From Gardnerella vaginalis (lineage in GTDB: Bacteria; Actinomycetota; Actinomycetes; Actinomycetales; Bifidobacteriaceae), in contig CAMPUL010000020.1 of NCBI GenBank assembly GCA_946997215.1, positions 1-29,761 of the forward strand: 29,761 nucleotides of DNA. Reading direction: 5' to 3'. The position numbers and the translations under genes were made by a program. How positions within the stretch are numbered: the stretch's first letter is position 1; each line of letters starts with the position of its first letter. This document shows, piece by piece, positions 1-6,855 of this stretch. Below the pieces are notes generated by a model. It did no database searches. It was not told the origin of the DNA and was given only the letters and a program-made list of their open reading frames with translations.

Positions 1-1
1 G

Positions 2-391
2 TTAAAGCTAAAAGAGATTGCGTACACGTTTACAGAAGGCTTTGCTGCAGGAGAGCTAAAGCACGGCCCGATTGCTCTTGTAGATAAGGGAGAGCCAGTT
101 GTTGTTATAGTGCCATCTTCTAGAGGAAGAGACGTTTTGCACGCTAAAGTGATATCGGGAATCGAAGAAGTTAAGGCTCGTGGAGCGTTTACGATTGCGG
201 TTGCAGAAGACGGAGATCCAGACGCTGAGCGTTACGCAGATATTGTGTTTTGGCGCCCTAAGTGCCCAACATTGCTAAGCCCTCTTGTAGATGTTGTAGC
301 GTTGCAACTTTTTGCTATGAATATGGCAAAGCTTAAAGGCTACGACGTTGATAAGCCTAGGAATCTTGCAAAATCCGTAACTGTGGAATAG
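2..391 (+). CDS. glmS: Glutamine--fructose-6-phosphate aminotransferase (isomerizing), C-terminal part
   Basis: Only the last 129 residues are in the window; the gene begins upstream. GlmS makes glucosamine-6-phosphate from fructose-6-phosphate and glutamine, the first step towards UDP-GlcNAc and peptidoglycan, in the cytoplasm. The visible part is the second SIS (sugar isomerase) domain. It carries the conserved stretch GELKHGPIAL followed by a segment typical of the family, and it ends in PRNLAKSVTVE, the characteristic C-terminus whose lysine closes the sugar-phosphate site. The frame is open from base 2 to the TAG at 389-391 and has no internal defect. The ATG at 110 is internal and is not the start. 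The next gene begins 7 bases downstream on the same strand, so the two may be co-transcribed. Confidence 0.96.
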   Translation, partial: LKLKEIAYTFTEGFAAGELKHGPIALVDKGEPVVVIVPSSRGRDVLHAKVISGIEEVKARGAFTIAVAEDGDPDAERYADIVFWRPKCPTLLSPLVDVVALQLFAMNMAKLKGYDVDKPRNLAKSVTVE

Positions 392-398
392 CAATACA

Positions 399-1910
399 AT
401 GAGTGTTATGAGTGCAAGAAGACCGCACAAAAATCGCAAGCAGGATTTTGGTTGTTTTGCTATGCGTAATATAAAGCGCAATATAAATCATAATATAAAC
501 TGCGATTTGACTAGTTATATAAAGCGTGTAATTTCTGCGATTATATGCGTTTTTGCTGTTGTTTTTTGTGCGTCATGCGGATCTGTTGATTCTAGAACAA
601 AAATCACAGTGTGGTCTTGGGAGCCAAGCATGAAGCGGATTGCTGCAGATTTTGAGAAGCAAAATCCAGATATTCGCGTTAGTGTTAAAGACACAAGCGG
701 GTATAGTAATCTTAATAGCGCTATTCAAGATGGTTACGGAATGCCAGATGTTGCTCAGCTTGAGTACTATGCTTTACCACAATACGCTGTTAGCGGCCAG
801 CTTTTAGACATTACAGATAGGGTACAGGGAACTCAAACATTTTACACGCAAGGATCATGGTCTTCTGTGCAATTAGGAGGACGAATATACGGTTTGCCAA
901 TGGATTCAGGGCCTTTAGCGTGGTTTTATAATCAAGATGTGTTTAGTCAAGCAGGCGTTGATGCTACGCAAATTCACACTTGGAAAGACTATATTCATGC
1001 AGCAAGAAAGCTAAAAAATATTGGCGTTTATATTGCTGCAGATTCTGGAGATGCTAGCTTTTACAACGCTATGATTTGGCTTTCTGACGGACATCCGTTT
1101 ATAACTTCGCACGACGGAAAAACTGTTACTGTTCGATTAAGCAAAGATAAAGGAACAAAAGACTTTACAAAATTTTGGCAATTAATGATTGACGAAGACT
1201 TAATTGATACAAGGTTTACAACGTGGACTCCAGCCTGGAAGAGCGCTGTTGGCTCTGGCAATATTGCTTCCGTTTTTGCTGGAGCATGGATGACTTCGCT
1301 TTTAATGCACGATATTCCAGGCGGAGCAGGGTTGTGGCGTGTTGCAAGAGTTCCAACAATGGATGGTAAAAATCATAATGCGCAAATGGGCGGATCTGCG
1401 CTAAGCGTTTTGCAATCTAGTAGAAAGCCAGAAGCTGCAATGCGTTTTGTTGATTTTGTTTGCCACAATCAACAAGGTATTAAAGAGCGCGTTAGTTCGG
1501 GAGCGTTCCCAGCAGATGTTGTAACTCTTAGAGATAGCGCATTTTTGAATAAGACTACTGTTTTGGATTCTAGAGGAATTAAAGTGCCATACTTTGGTGG
1601 TCAACGCTTTAATCGCGTCTTTGCGGATGCAGCACAGCATGTGTATACGGGGTACAAGTATTTGCCATTTGAAGTATATTCGCGTAGTGATTTTCGCTCC
1701 ACAGTTGGTTTAGCTTACGATTGGAATCGAAAGTCAAAAGCGCGATTAAATATTAAAGCTATGATTGACGCTGGAATTAAGCAAGATGACGGAAAAGATT
1801 TTGTTCTTCCAGACGATCCTGGTCCTAAGATTCGACTTAAAGATGGAATCGCGCTTTGGAAAAAAGACTTAAAAGAATACGGGTATAATCAAGGTTTTGT
1901 TGTGCGATAA
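399..1910 (+). CDS. ABC transporter extracellular solute-binding lipoprotein, sugar type (family 1), orphan
   Basis: This is a 503-residue protein of the MalE/UgpB-like solute-binding superfamily. After the signal region it reads KITVWSWEPSMKRIAADFEKQNP, the usual opening of family 1 sugar-binding proteins, and later GRIYGLPMD and a segment resembling the C-lobe. A hydrophobic stretch at residues 43-56 ends in CASC at 57-60, so Cys60 is a likely lipidation site and the mature protein would be tethered outside the membrane. The N-terminus before the signal helix is unusually long and polar. ATG 399 lacks a clear Shine-Dalgarno, and ATG 408 or 462 are equally possible starts; 462 would give a more normal lipoprotein leader. 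No sugar-type permease or ATPase lies nearby, so its partners must be elsewhere or it acts as a sensor or scavenger. The ligand cannot be told from the sequence. Confidence 0.85.
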   Translation: MSVMSARRPHKNRKQDFGCFAMRNIKRNINHNINCDLTSYIKRVISAIICVFAVVFCASCGSVDSRTKITVWSWEPSMKRIAADFEKQNPDIRVSVKDTSGYSNLNSAIQDGYGMPDVAQLEYYALPQYAVSGQLLDITDRVQGTQTFYTQGSWSSVQLGGRIYGLPMDSGPLAWFYNQDVFSQAGVDATQIHTWKDYIHAARKLKNIGVYIAADSGDASFYNAMIWLSDGHPFITSHDGKTVTVRLSKDKGTKDFTKFWQLMIDEDLIDTRFTTWTPAWKSAVGSGNIASVFAGAWMTSLLMHDIPGGAGLWRVARVPTMDGKNHNAQMGGSALSVLQSSRKPEAAMRFVDFVCHNQQGIKERVSSGAFPADVVTLRDSAFLNKTTVLDSRGIKVPYFGGQRFNRVFADAAQHVYTGYKYLPFEVYSRSDFRSTVGLAYDWNRKSKARLNIKAMIDAGIKQDDGKDFVLPDDPGPKIRLKDGIALWKKDLKEYGYNQGFVVR

Positions 1911-1911
1911 T

Positions 1912-1937
1912 TATTCGCTAAGACTATTCGCTAAGAC
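1912..1937. repeat. Tandem duplication, 13 bp x 2
   Basis: TATTCGCTAAGAC occurs twice head to tail in the 63-base spacer between the convergent solute-binding protein and coaX genes. No rho-independent terminator is evident in this spacer apart from a weak imperfect stem around 1943-1963. Confidence 0.8.
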
Positions 1938-1973
1938 TATGCTCTTTAGGTTTGTAATCCAAAGGAAAAGTCG

Positions 1974-2744
1974 CTAGCAGCCGATTGTTCTTCTATAAAT
2001 CTCGTACATTCCCTTAAAAATCAAATTTGGATCGTAGTAATCGATTGCTGTAACATCTTTTTCAAAAAGACGACCTAATCCGCCTGTAGCAACAACCTTA
2101 AAAGGCTCATTTATCTCTATTTTGAATTGTTCAATTGTGCGCTCAATGCCACCTAAGAAGCTGTAGTAGAGGCCAGCTTGCATAGCGGGACGAGTTGATT
2201 TTGCAAGAACTGATTTAGGGCGAGAAATCTCCACTTCTGGAAGCTGAGCAGCATTATCCCATAGAGCTGCTGCAGCCGAACTAATTCCCGTGCAAATAAG
2301 TCCGCATGTAATAGCTGCGTTTACATCAACGTAGTTATAAGTTGTTGCAGTGCCAAAATCAATAACTAATACAGGGCCGCCGTATTCATTAAATGCACCA
2401 ACGCAATCCGCTAAGCAATCTGCGCCCAAAGAGCGAGGCTCGTCAATCCTAATATTTACGCCAGTTTTTACCCCAGGACCCACAATCATAGGGTCGATTT
2501 GCAAAAACTTAACAATGCTTGCGCGGAAAGAGTGCATAACTTTTGGAACAACCGAAGCAACAATAACATCTTCAACATCGTTTACGCTAAAACCGCTTAA
2601 ATTAAGGAATTGCGTAATCATAATGCCGTATTCGTCGGAAGTGTGATTTGCTTTTGTAGTCATTCTATACGTGCCAACAATCTTGCCATTTTCCAAGAAT
2701 CCAAGCACAATATTCGTGTTGCCAATGTCTACTGCTAAAAGCAT
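1974..2744 (-). CDS. coaX: Type III pantothenate kinase
   Basis: CoaX phosphorylates pantothenate with ATP in the first step of coenzyme A synthesis; it is a cytoplasmic ASKHA-fold enzyme. The 256 residues match the family length. The N-terminal phosphate-binding motif DIGNTN is at residues 6-11, the pantothenate-site stretch VGPGVKTG is at 88-95, the catalytic-motif region GAD is at 107-109, and the second phosphate motif DFGTATT is at 129-135. Two positions look divergent. The residue after GAD, often Arg in this family, is Cys110. The usual GGxIxPG segment reads CGLICTG at 147-153. The start ATG at 2744 has GGAGGC five bases upstream. The gene is monocistronic on this strand and diverges from the GH13 gene. 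Confidence 0.9.
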   Translation of the reverse strand: MLLAVDIGNTNIVLGFLENGKIVGTYRMTTKANHTSDEYGIMITQFLNLSGFSVNDVEDVIVASVVPKVMHSFRASIVKFLQIDPMIVGPGVKTGVNIRIDEPRSLGADCLADCVGAFNEYGGPVLVIDFGTATTYNYVDVNAAITCGLICTGISSAAAALWDNAAQLPEVEISRPKSVLAKSTRPAMQAGLYYSFLGGIERTIEQFKIEINEPFKVVATGGLGRLFEKDVTAIDYYDPNLIFKGMYEIYRRTIGC

Positions 2745-2809
2745 ATTCGCCTCCGTTGCGTTTGTTGCGTGTTGCCAAACTTAAGTATGCGCATCTTTAG
2801 AGCAATACT

Positions 2810-2837
2810 ACATTAATGCTACGTCTGTTGTTGTCAA
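2810..2837 (-). promoter_or_regulatory. Possible coaX promoter
   Basis: On the minus strand a perfect -35 hexamer TTGACA (2837-2832) is followed after 16 bases by a poor -10, TAATGT (2815-2810), about 65 bases before the coaX start codon. The -35 is convincing and the -10 is weak. Confidence 0.3.
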
Positions 2838-2945
2838 TTTGATTATTTGCTGTCGCTTTAGAAAATCACCATCAAAGTGTGGTGGTGTAGAAGGGTAGGT
2901 GATAAAGTCGAAAACAATGGCAGCGAGGCTAGAAAGGAAATGTAA

Positions 2946-4709
2946 ATGATAAATCGTCAAGCAATATTGCATAAGCCACTTTCTCAATATTCGTATTCGA
3001 CGGCAGAGTATTGCTTAACAATTCGCTTGCGTGCGGCAAAGAATAATCTTTGTTCATGCATTTTGCACTACGGAAATCGTGTTGATTTGACTCCGTTAGA
3101 TCAGTTCCGCACGCTGAAAATGGAAAAGATTGCTAGCGACGATTACTTTGACTACTACGAATCCAATATAAGCAGCGATTTAGATAGAGTTTGTTATTAC
3201 TTTGAGATGCAAGATGCGGATGAGCGCTTGTATTTGTGCGCCGATACTATTGCGGCTGATTTTCCAGAAGATCGCACAGAAGTCTACCAGTTCCCATTTA
3301 TTCGCCGCGAAGAGATTAGCGACGTTCCACATTGGCTTAAAGAGGCTGTTGTTTATAACATTTTCCCAGATAGTTTTGCGGATTCTAAGCGTGGCATAAG
3401 TTGCACAGCAAAAGATTATTTTGATGAGAAAACTGGTCAAACTTTGCACACTCGTTTGGGCGGAACAATTAGAGGCATAATCGAAAATCTTGATTATATT
3501 GAGGATTTGGGCTTTAATTGCCTGTATTTGAATCCAATTTTTACAGCTGCAGAATACCATCGTTACGATCTTCTTGACTACTATCATGTTTGCCCTAATT
3601 TGGGAACGGACGACGATTTTAGGGAGCTTGTTAGCGAGGTTCATAATCGCGGCATGCACATAATTATTGACGGCGTTTTTAATCATTCTAGTTGGTATTT
3701 CTTTGCGTTTGACGATGTTGTTAAAAATGGCGAAAATTCGCGATACAAGGATTGGTTCTATGGATTAAAGTTCCCTGTTGTGCGCCCCGAAGATGGCGAG
3801 CGTCCAAACTATACGTGTTTTGCGTATGAGCGTAAAATGCCAAAGCTTAATACTTCTAATCCAAAAGTTCGCGACTATTTTATGGACGTTTGCCGCTATT
3901 GGCTTGAAGATTTTGATGTTGACGGTTGGCGTTTAGATGTTGCTAATGAGGTTGATAAAGACTTTTGGCGCGCTTTCCGCACTGTTGCTAAAAAGACCAA
4001 AAAAGATAGTGTTTTGATTGCGGAGATTTGGGAGAATTCTGAGCGTTGGCTGCAGGGAGATATGTTTGACTCCACTATGAACTACGAGTTCCGCAAAGTT
4101 TGCCGCGATTTCTTTGCTTTTGGCAAGATTAACGCGCGCGAATTTAATAGTCGATTTGTGGATATGCTTTTAAGGTACCCATTCCCGATTGTTCAAGGTC
4201 AATTGAATTTGCTGGATAGCCATGACGTTAGTCGCTTTAGGAGCTTGTGCGCGCAAAATTCCGCGGATTCTGGCGATTCTTCTGCGGTTGATAAGCGATT
4301 CCGCTTGGCTGAACTTTGTTTGCTTACATCTGTTGGAACTCCAAGCGTGTTCTACGGTGATGAGCTTGGTGTAGTTGGTTTTGAAGAGTGTGATTATCGC
4401 GCACCTATGCCTTGGGCAAATCCTGTAAAAGATAATCGTGATTTGTTCCGCGAACTTATAAAATTACGTAGAAGCAACGATTGCTTTATTCATGGCAATT
4501 TTAGAGTTCTTGATTATGATGATCGCGGAAAGTTTGTGTTTGCGCGGTCAACTGATTCTAAGCGCGTTGTTGTGGCTTTAAATGCGTTCAATGAATCTAA
4601 TGATTCGTTCAGTGCTTTGCCTGATTGTAAGCCGACTATTAGCTACAATTATGATGCTCAAAATCATGCTCTTGGAGCCTTTGGATACGCGATTTTTGAG
4701 GTAAAATAG
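2946..4709 (+). CDS. GH13 alpha-glucan hydrolase, cyclomaltodextrinase/neopullulanase-like
   Basis: A 587-residue glycoside hydrolase of family 13. About 125 residues of beta-rich N-terminal domain (CBM34-like by position) precede the (beta/alpha)8 barrel, which opens with WLKEAVVYNIFPDSF. The four GH13 regions are clear: DGVFNHSS (242-249), GWRLDVANE with nucleophile Asp331, EIWE with acid/base Glu360, and LLDSHD with Asp427. The whole triad is present. There is no signal peptide, so it probably acts in the cytoplasm on imported maltodextrins or cyclodextrins, splitting alpha-1,4 (and perhaps alpha-1,6) links. The N-terminal domain, region I and the lack of secretion favour the neopullulanase/cyclomaltodextrinase subfamily over oligo-1,6-glucosidase. 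The exact specificity is inferred. AGAAAGGAAA lies seven bases before the ATG. No transporter or regulator is adjacent. Confidence 0.92.
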   Translation: MINRQAILHKPLSQYSYSTAEYCLTIRLRAAKNNLCSCILHYGNRVDLTPLDQFRTLKMEKIASDDYFDYYESNISSDLDRVCYYFEMQDADERLYLCADTIAADFPEDRTEVYQFPFIRREEISDVPHWLKEAVVYNIFPDSFADSKRGISCTAKDYFDEKTGQTLHTRLGGTIRGIIENLDYIEDLGFNCLYLNPIFTAAEYHRYDLLDYYHVCPNLGTDDDFRELVSEVHNRGMHIIIDGVFNHSSWYFFAFDDVVKNGENSRYKDWFYGLKFPVVRPEDGERPNYTCFAYERKMPKLNTSNPKVRDYFMDVCRYWLEDFDVDGWRLDVANEVDKDFWRAFRTVAKKTKKDSVLIAEIWENSERWLQGDMFDSTMNYEFRKVCRDFFAFGKINAREFNSRFVDMLLRYPFPIVQGQLNLLDSHDVSRFRSLCAQNSADSGDSSAVDKRFRLAELCLLTSVGTPSVFYGDELGVVGFEECDYRAPMPWANPVKDNRDLFRELIKLRRSNDCFIHGNFRVLDYDDRGKFVFARSTDSKRVVVALNAFNESNDSFSALPDCKPTISYNYDAQNHALGAFGYAIFEVK

Positions 4710-4760
4710 CGATTTAATAGCGTTTTTTAATGGAGCATTAATTGAGTTTTAATAATAAAA

Positions 4761-4791
4761 GTGGCACTTAATCAAGTGATTTAAGTGCCAC
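4761..4791. terminator. Bidirectional rho-independent terminator
   Basis: A perfect 11-bp stem, GTGGCACTTAA (4761-4771) with TTAAGTGCCAC (4781-4791), has a 9-base loop. It is flanked by A-rich sequence on the left and T-rich sequence on the right. It sits between the convergent GH13 (+) and pdxT (-) genes and can serve both, the pdxT side having the better U-tract. Confidence 0.85.
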
Positions 4792-4814
4792 ATTTATTTA
4801 CAAATCTAAGATAT

Positions 4815-5408
4815 TTACAAATCCAAGAAAAGCTGGTGGATTCTTGTGTCTTCATCAAGCTCTGGGTGGAAAGCTGTTCCGATTTGATTTCCTTGGCGAG
4901 CAGCTACAACGTTGCCATCTACAGTTGCAAGAGCCTCGGCATTTGGTCCAACTTGCGCAATATAAGGCGCGCGAATAAACGTCATTGGAACAGCTCCAAG
5001 ATTTCCAAACTCAGAATTGCAGTGGAAGCTTCCAAGCTGGCGGCCGTAAGCGTTGCGCTTAACAGTAACGTCTAGCGTGCCAAATCCGCTAACTTCGTTT
5101 CCTTCCACGTTTTTTGCAAGCAAAATCAGCCCTGCGCAAGTGCCAAGAACAGGCATTCCGTTTGCAATTTTCTCGCGCAAAGGCTCAAGCATGTTTTGCT
5201 CGCGAATAAGCTTAGTTTGCACAGTGCTTTCGCCGCCAGGCAAAACAAGGCGGTCAAAAGATTGTTCCAAATCTCGTGCTTGACGAAGCTCAATAACGCG
5301 CGCACCCAGTTTTTCTAGCATTAAGCGATGCTCAAGAAAAGCTCCTTGAACAGCTAAAACAGCCACAGTGTGCGCGCAATTATTTGCATTGATATGTGAG
5401 TTTGCCAA
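4815..5408 (-). CDS. pdxT: Pyridoxal 5'-phosphate synthase glutaminase subunit
   Basis: PdxT hydrolyses glutamine and passes ammonia to PdxS in the DXP-independent route to pyridoxal phosphate. The class I glutamine amidotransferase elements are all there: VLAVQGAFLEH near the start, LPGGEST (56-62), nucleophile Cys91 in GTCAG, and the His181/Glu183 pair in FHPEL. The longest frame opens at a TTG at 5423, but a GAGGCG starting there lies seven bases before a second TTG at 5408, so I take 5408 as the start (197 residues). Even so there are about 14 residues before the usual N-terminus, and a GTG just before VAVLAVQ is a further option. It lies directly downstream of pdxS, with which it forms an operon and the PdxS12-PdxT12 complex. 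Confidence 0.94.
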   Translation of the reverse strand: MANSHINANNCAHTVAVLAVQGAFLEHRLMLEKLGARVIELRQARDLEQSFDRLVLPGGESTVQTKLIREQNMLEPLREKIANGMPVLGTCAGLILLAKNVEGNEVSGFGTLDVTVKRNAYGRQLGSFHCNSEFGNLGAVPMTFIRAPYIAQVGPNAEALATVDGNVVAARQGNQIGTAFHPELDEDTRIHQLFLDL

Positions 5409-5436
5409 AATAATTCGCCTCAATCACTCGTTTTAA

Positions 5437-6372
5437 TTACTCGCCGCGATTAGCCATTAAAAGCTTGATTTCTTGCTCGTTAATGCCAACCATAGCTTCG
5501 CCCAAATTCTCGGAAAGCTTAGCAATCATCTTAGCGTCTTTGTAATTAGTCACAGCTTTAACGATTGAAGCAGCACGCTTTGCTGGGTCTCCAGACTTAA
5601 AGATGCCAGAGCCAACGAATACGCCTTCTGCGCCAAGCTGCATCATTAAAGCAGCATCAGCTGGGGTAGCAACGCCGCCAGCAGCGAAGTTAACAACAGG
5701 AAGCTTGCCGTTTTGTGCAACGTACTTTACAAGATCGAAAGGCACGCGCAATGTCTTAGCTTCTTCAAAAAGCTCATCCTCGCGCATGCTTGTAAGCTTA
5801 CGGATTGCGGAATTCATCATGCGCATGTGGCGTACTGCCTGAATCACGTCTCCAGTTCCAGGCTCGCCCTTAGTGCGAATCATGGAAGCGCCTTCGTTAA
5901 TCCTTCGCAAAGCCTCGCCCAAATCTTTAGCACCGCAAACAAATGGAACTGCGAAATCGCGCTTGTTAATGTGGTACACGTCGTCGGCTGGGCTAAGCAC
6001 TTCGCTTTCGTCAATGTAATCGATCTCAATAGCTTCAAGCACTTGCGCTTCTACAAAGTGACCAATTCGGCATTTTGCCATTACAGGAATAGACACAGCT
6101 TCTTGAATTCCGTGAATCATAGCTGGGTCGCTCATTCTAGATACGCCGCCAGCTGCGCGAATATCGGCAGGAATACGCTCCAACGCCATTACAGCGCAAG
6201 CTCCAGAATCTTCAGCAATTCGCGCCTGCTCTGGAGTGGTAACGTCCATAATCACTCCGCCCTTAAGCATTTGTGCAAGCTGGCGATTTAGAGCAGTGCG
6301 GTCTTGGCCGCCGTTATTTTGCGGATCCGAGGATTCGTTTACTGTTACTGTAGTATTCAAGTTTTCTGCCAT
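5437..6372 (-). CDS. pdxS: Pyridoxal 5'-phosphate synthase lyase subunit
   Basis: PdxS is the synthase subunit that builds PLP from ribose-5-phosphate, glyceraldehyde-3-phosphate and PdxT-derived ammonia. The 311-residue protein has the near-invariant family core: GGVIMDV (38-44), [10 protein letters not shown] (63-72), VMAKCRIGH with the imine-forming Lys100, and RTKGEPGTG (166-174), whose lysine is the second substrate-carrying residue. The first 25 residues (polar, rich in N/S/Q) are a loose leader before the conserved region. ATG 6372 has GAGGA four bases upstream. It is first in the pdxS-pdxT operon. Its upstream region is shared with the divergently oriented peptide-transporter operon, a 483-base spacer with phased repeats. 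Confidence 0.98.
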   Translation of the reverse strand: MAENLNTTVTVNESSDPQNNGGQDRTALNRQLAQMLKGGVIMDVTTPEQARIAEDSGACAVMALERIPADIRAAGGVSRMSDPAMIHGIQEAVSIPVMAKCRIGHFVEAQVLEAIEIDYIDESEVLSPADDVYHINKRDFAVPFVCGAKDLGEALRRINEGASMIRTKGEPGTGDVIQAVRHMRMMNSAIRKLTSMREDELFEEAKTLRVPFDLVKYVAQNGKLPVVNFAAGGVATPADAALMMQLGAEGVFVGSGIFKSGDPAKRAASIVKAVTNYKDAKMIAKLSENLGEAMVGINEQEIKLLMANRGE

Positions 6373-6555
6373 TATTCCTCGCTTTTTATTGGCGTTTTAT
6401 TGGCGCATTTTGCATGCATGCTGTGTGTAACATCTTTATGCGTCTGTTATACATTTTTGCAAATATGCAAGCTATCGTATTGTTTTTTGCGCACGTTTGC
6501 AAGTTTACGTCTGATGGCATTTAACCACATTCATAGGATATGTGATTAGAATAAC

Positions 6556-6612
6556 GTCAAATTTTTATAGAAGCGTGTTAAATTTTTTACACAATGATGT
6601 CAAATTTTTTGT
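6556..6612. repeat. Three phased GTYAAATTTTTT repeats
   Basis: GTCAAATTTTTATA (6556-6569), GTTAAATTTTTTAC (6577-6590) and GTCAAATTTTTTGT (6599-6612) begin 21 and 22 bases apart, about two helical turns. They lie in the spacer between pdxS and the peptide-transporter operon. A-tracts in phase would bend the DNA; they may also be binding sites for a regulator. Function is inferred. Confidence 0.7.
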
Positions 6613-6629
6613 AAAAACGCATAAATATC

Positions 6630-6673
6630 AATGACTTATCTATGACTTACCTATGACTTACCTATGACTTATA
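6630..6673. repeat. 11-bp tandem repeat x 4 (TATGACTTACC)
   Basis: Four contiguous 11-bp units follow the A-tract repeats: AATGACTTATC, TATGACTTACC, TATGACTTACC and TATGACTTATA. An 11-bp period puts each copy on the same face of the helix, a spacing used by OmpR/PhoB-type response regulators and SARP activators on direct repeats. The array ends about 30 bases before the candidate promoter of the downstream operon. The rest of the 483-base spacer (6373-6855) shows no gene. Confidence 0.8.
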
Positions 6674-6705
6674 GCGAAGTTTTTTTAGACTCGCCCTAGT
6701 TTTTA

Positions 6706-6736
6706 TTGACTTGTGAGCAAGCTACGATTGTATACG
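6706..6736 (+). promoter_or_regulatory. Candidate promoter of the peptide-transporter operon
   Basis: TTGACT (6706-6711) is followed by TGTATA at 6729 with a 17-base spacer, or TATACG at 6731 with 19. A second -35-like TTGACT is at 6740-6745 but has no good -10. The leader from here to the start codon is about 120 bases. Confidence 0.4.
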
Positions 6737-6855
6737 CCGTTGACTTTGTATTGCAAGTGTTGCAATTAGACAAAGCAACGAGTTTAAACAATTAAATAAC
6801 AACATAAACAACAATTAAATAAATGTATCTAATTCAATCCAGAAAGGTTTGTTGA

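Noticed and set aside
3180..3686. 168-residue frame on the minus strand
   Set aside because: It is antisense to the well-supported GH13 catalytic domain and its composition (I/K/N/C rich) is that of a shadow frame.
5713..6291. 192-residue + strand frame over pdxS
   Set aside because: It is antisense to the near-invariant pdxS and rich in H, S, N and C; no family resemblance.
6373..6855. A small gene in the pdxS to peptide-transporter spacer
   Set aside because: Frames here are short, lack ribosome sites and run through repeats; I see only regulatory-type sequence.
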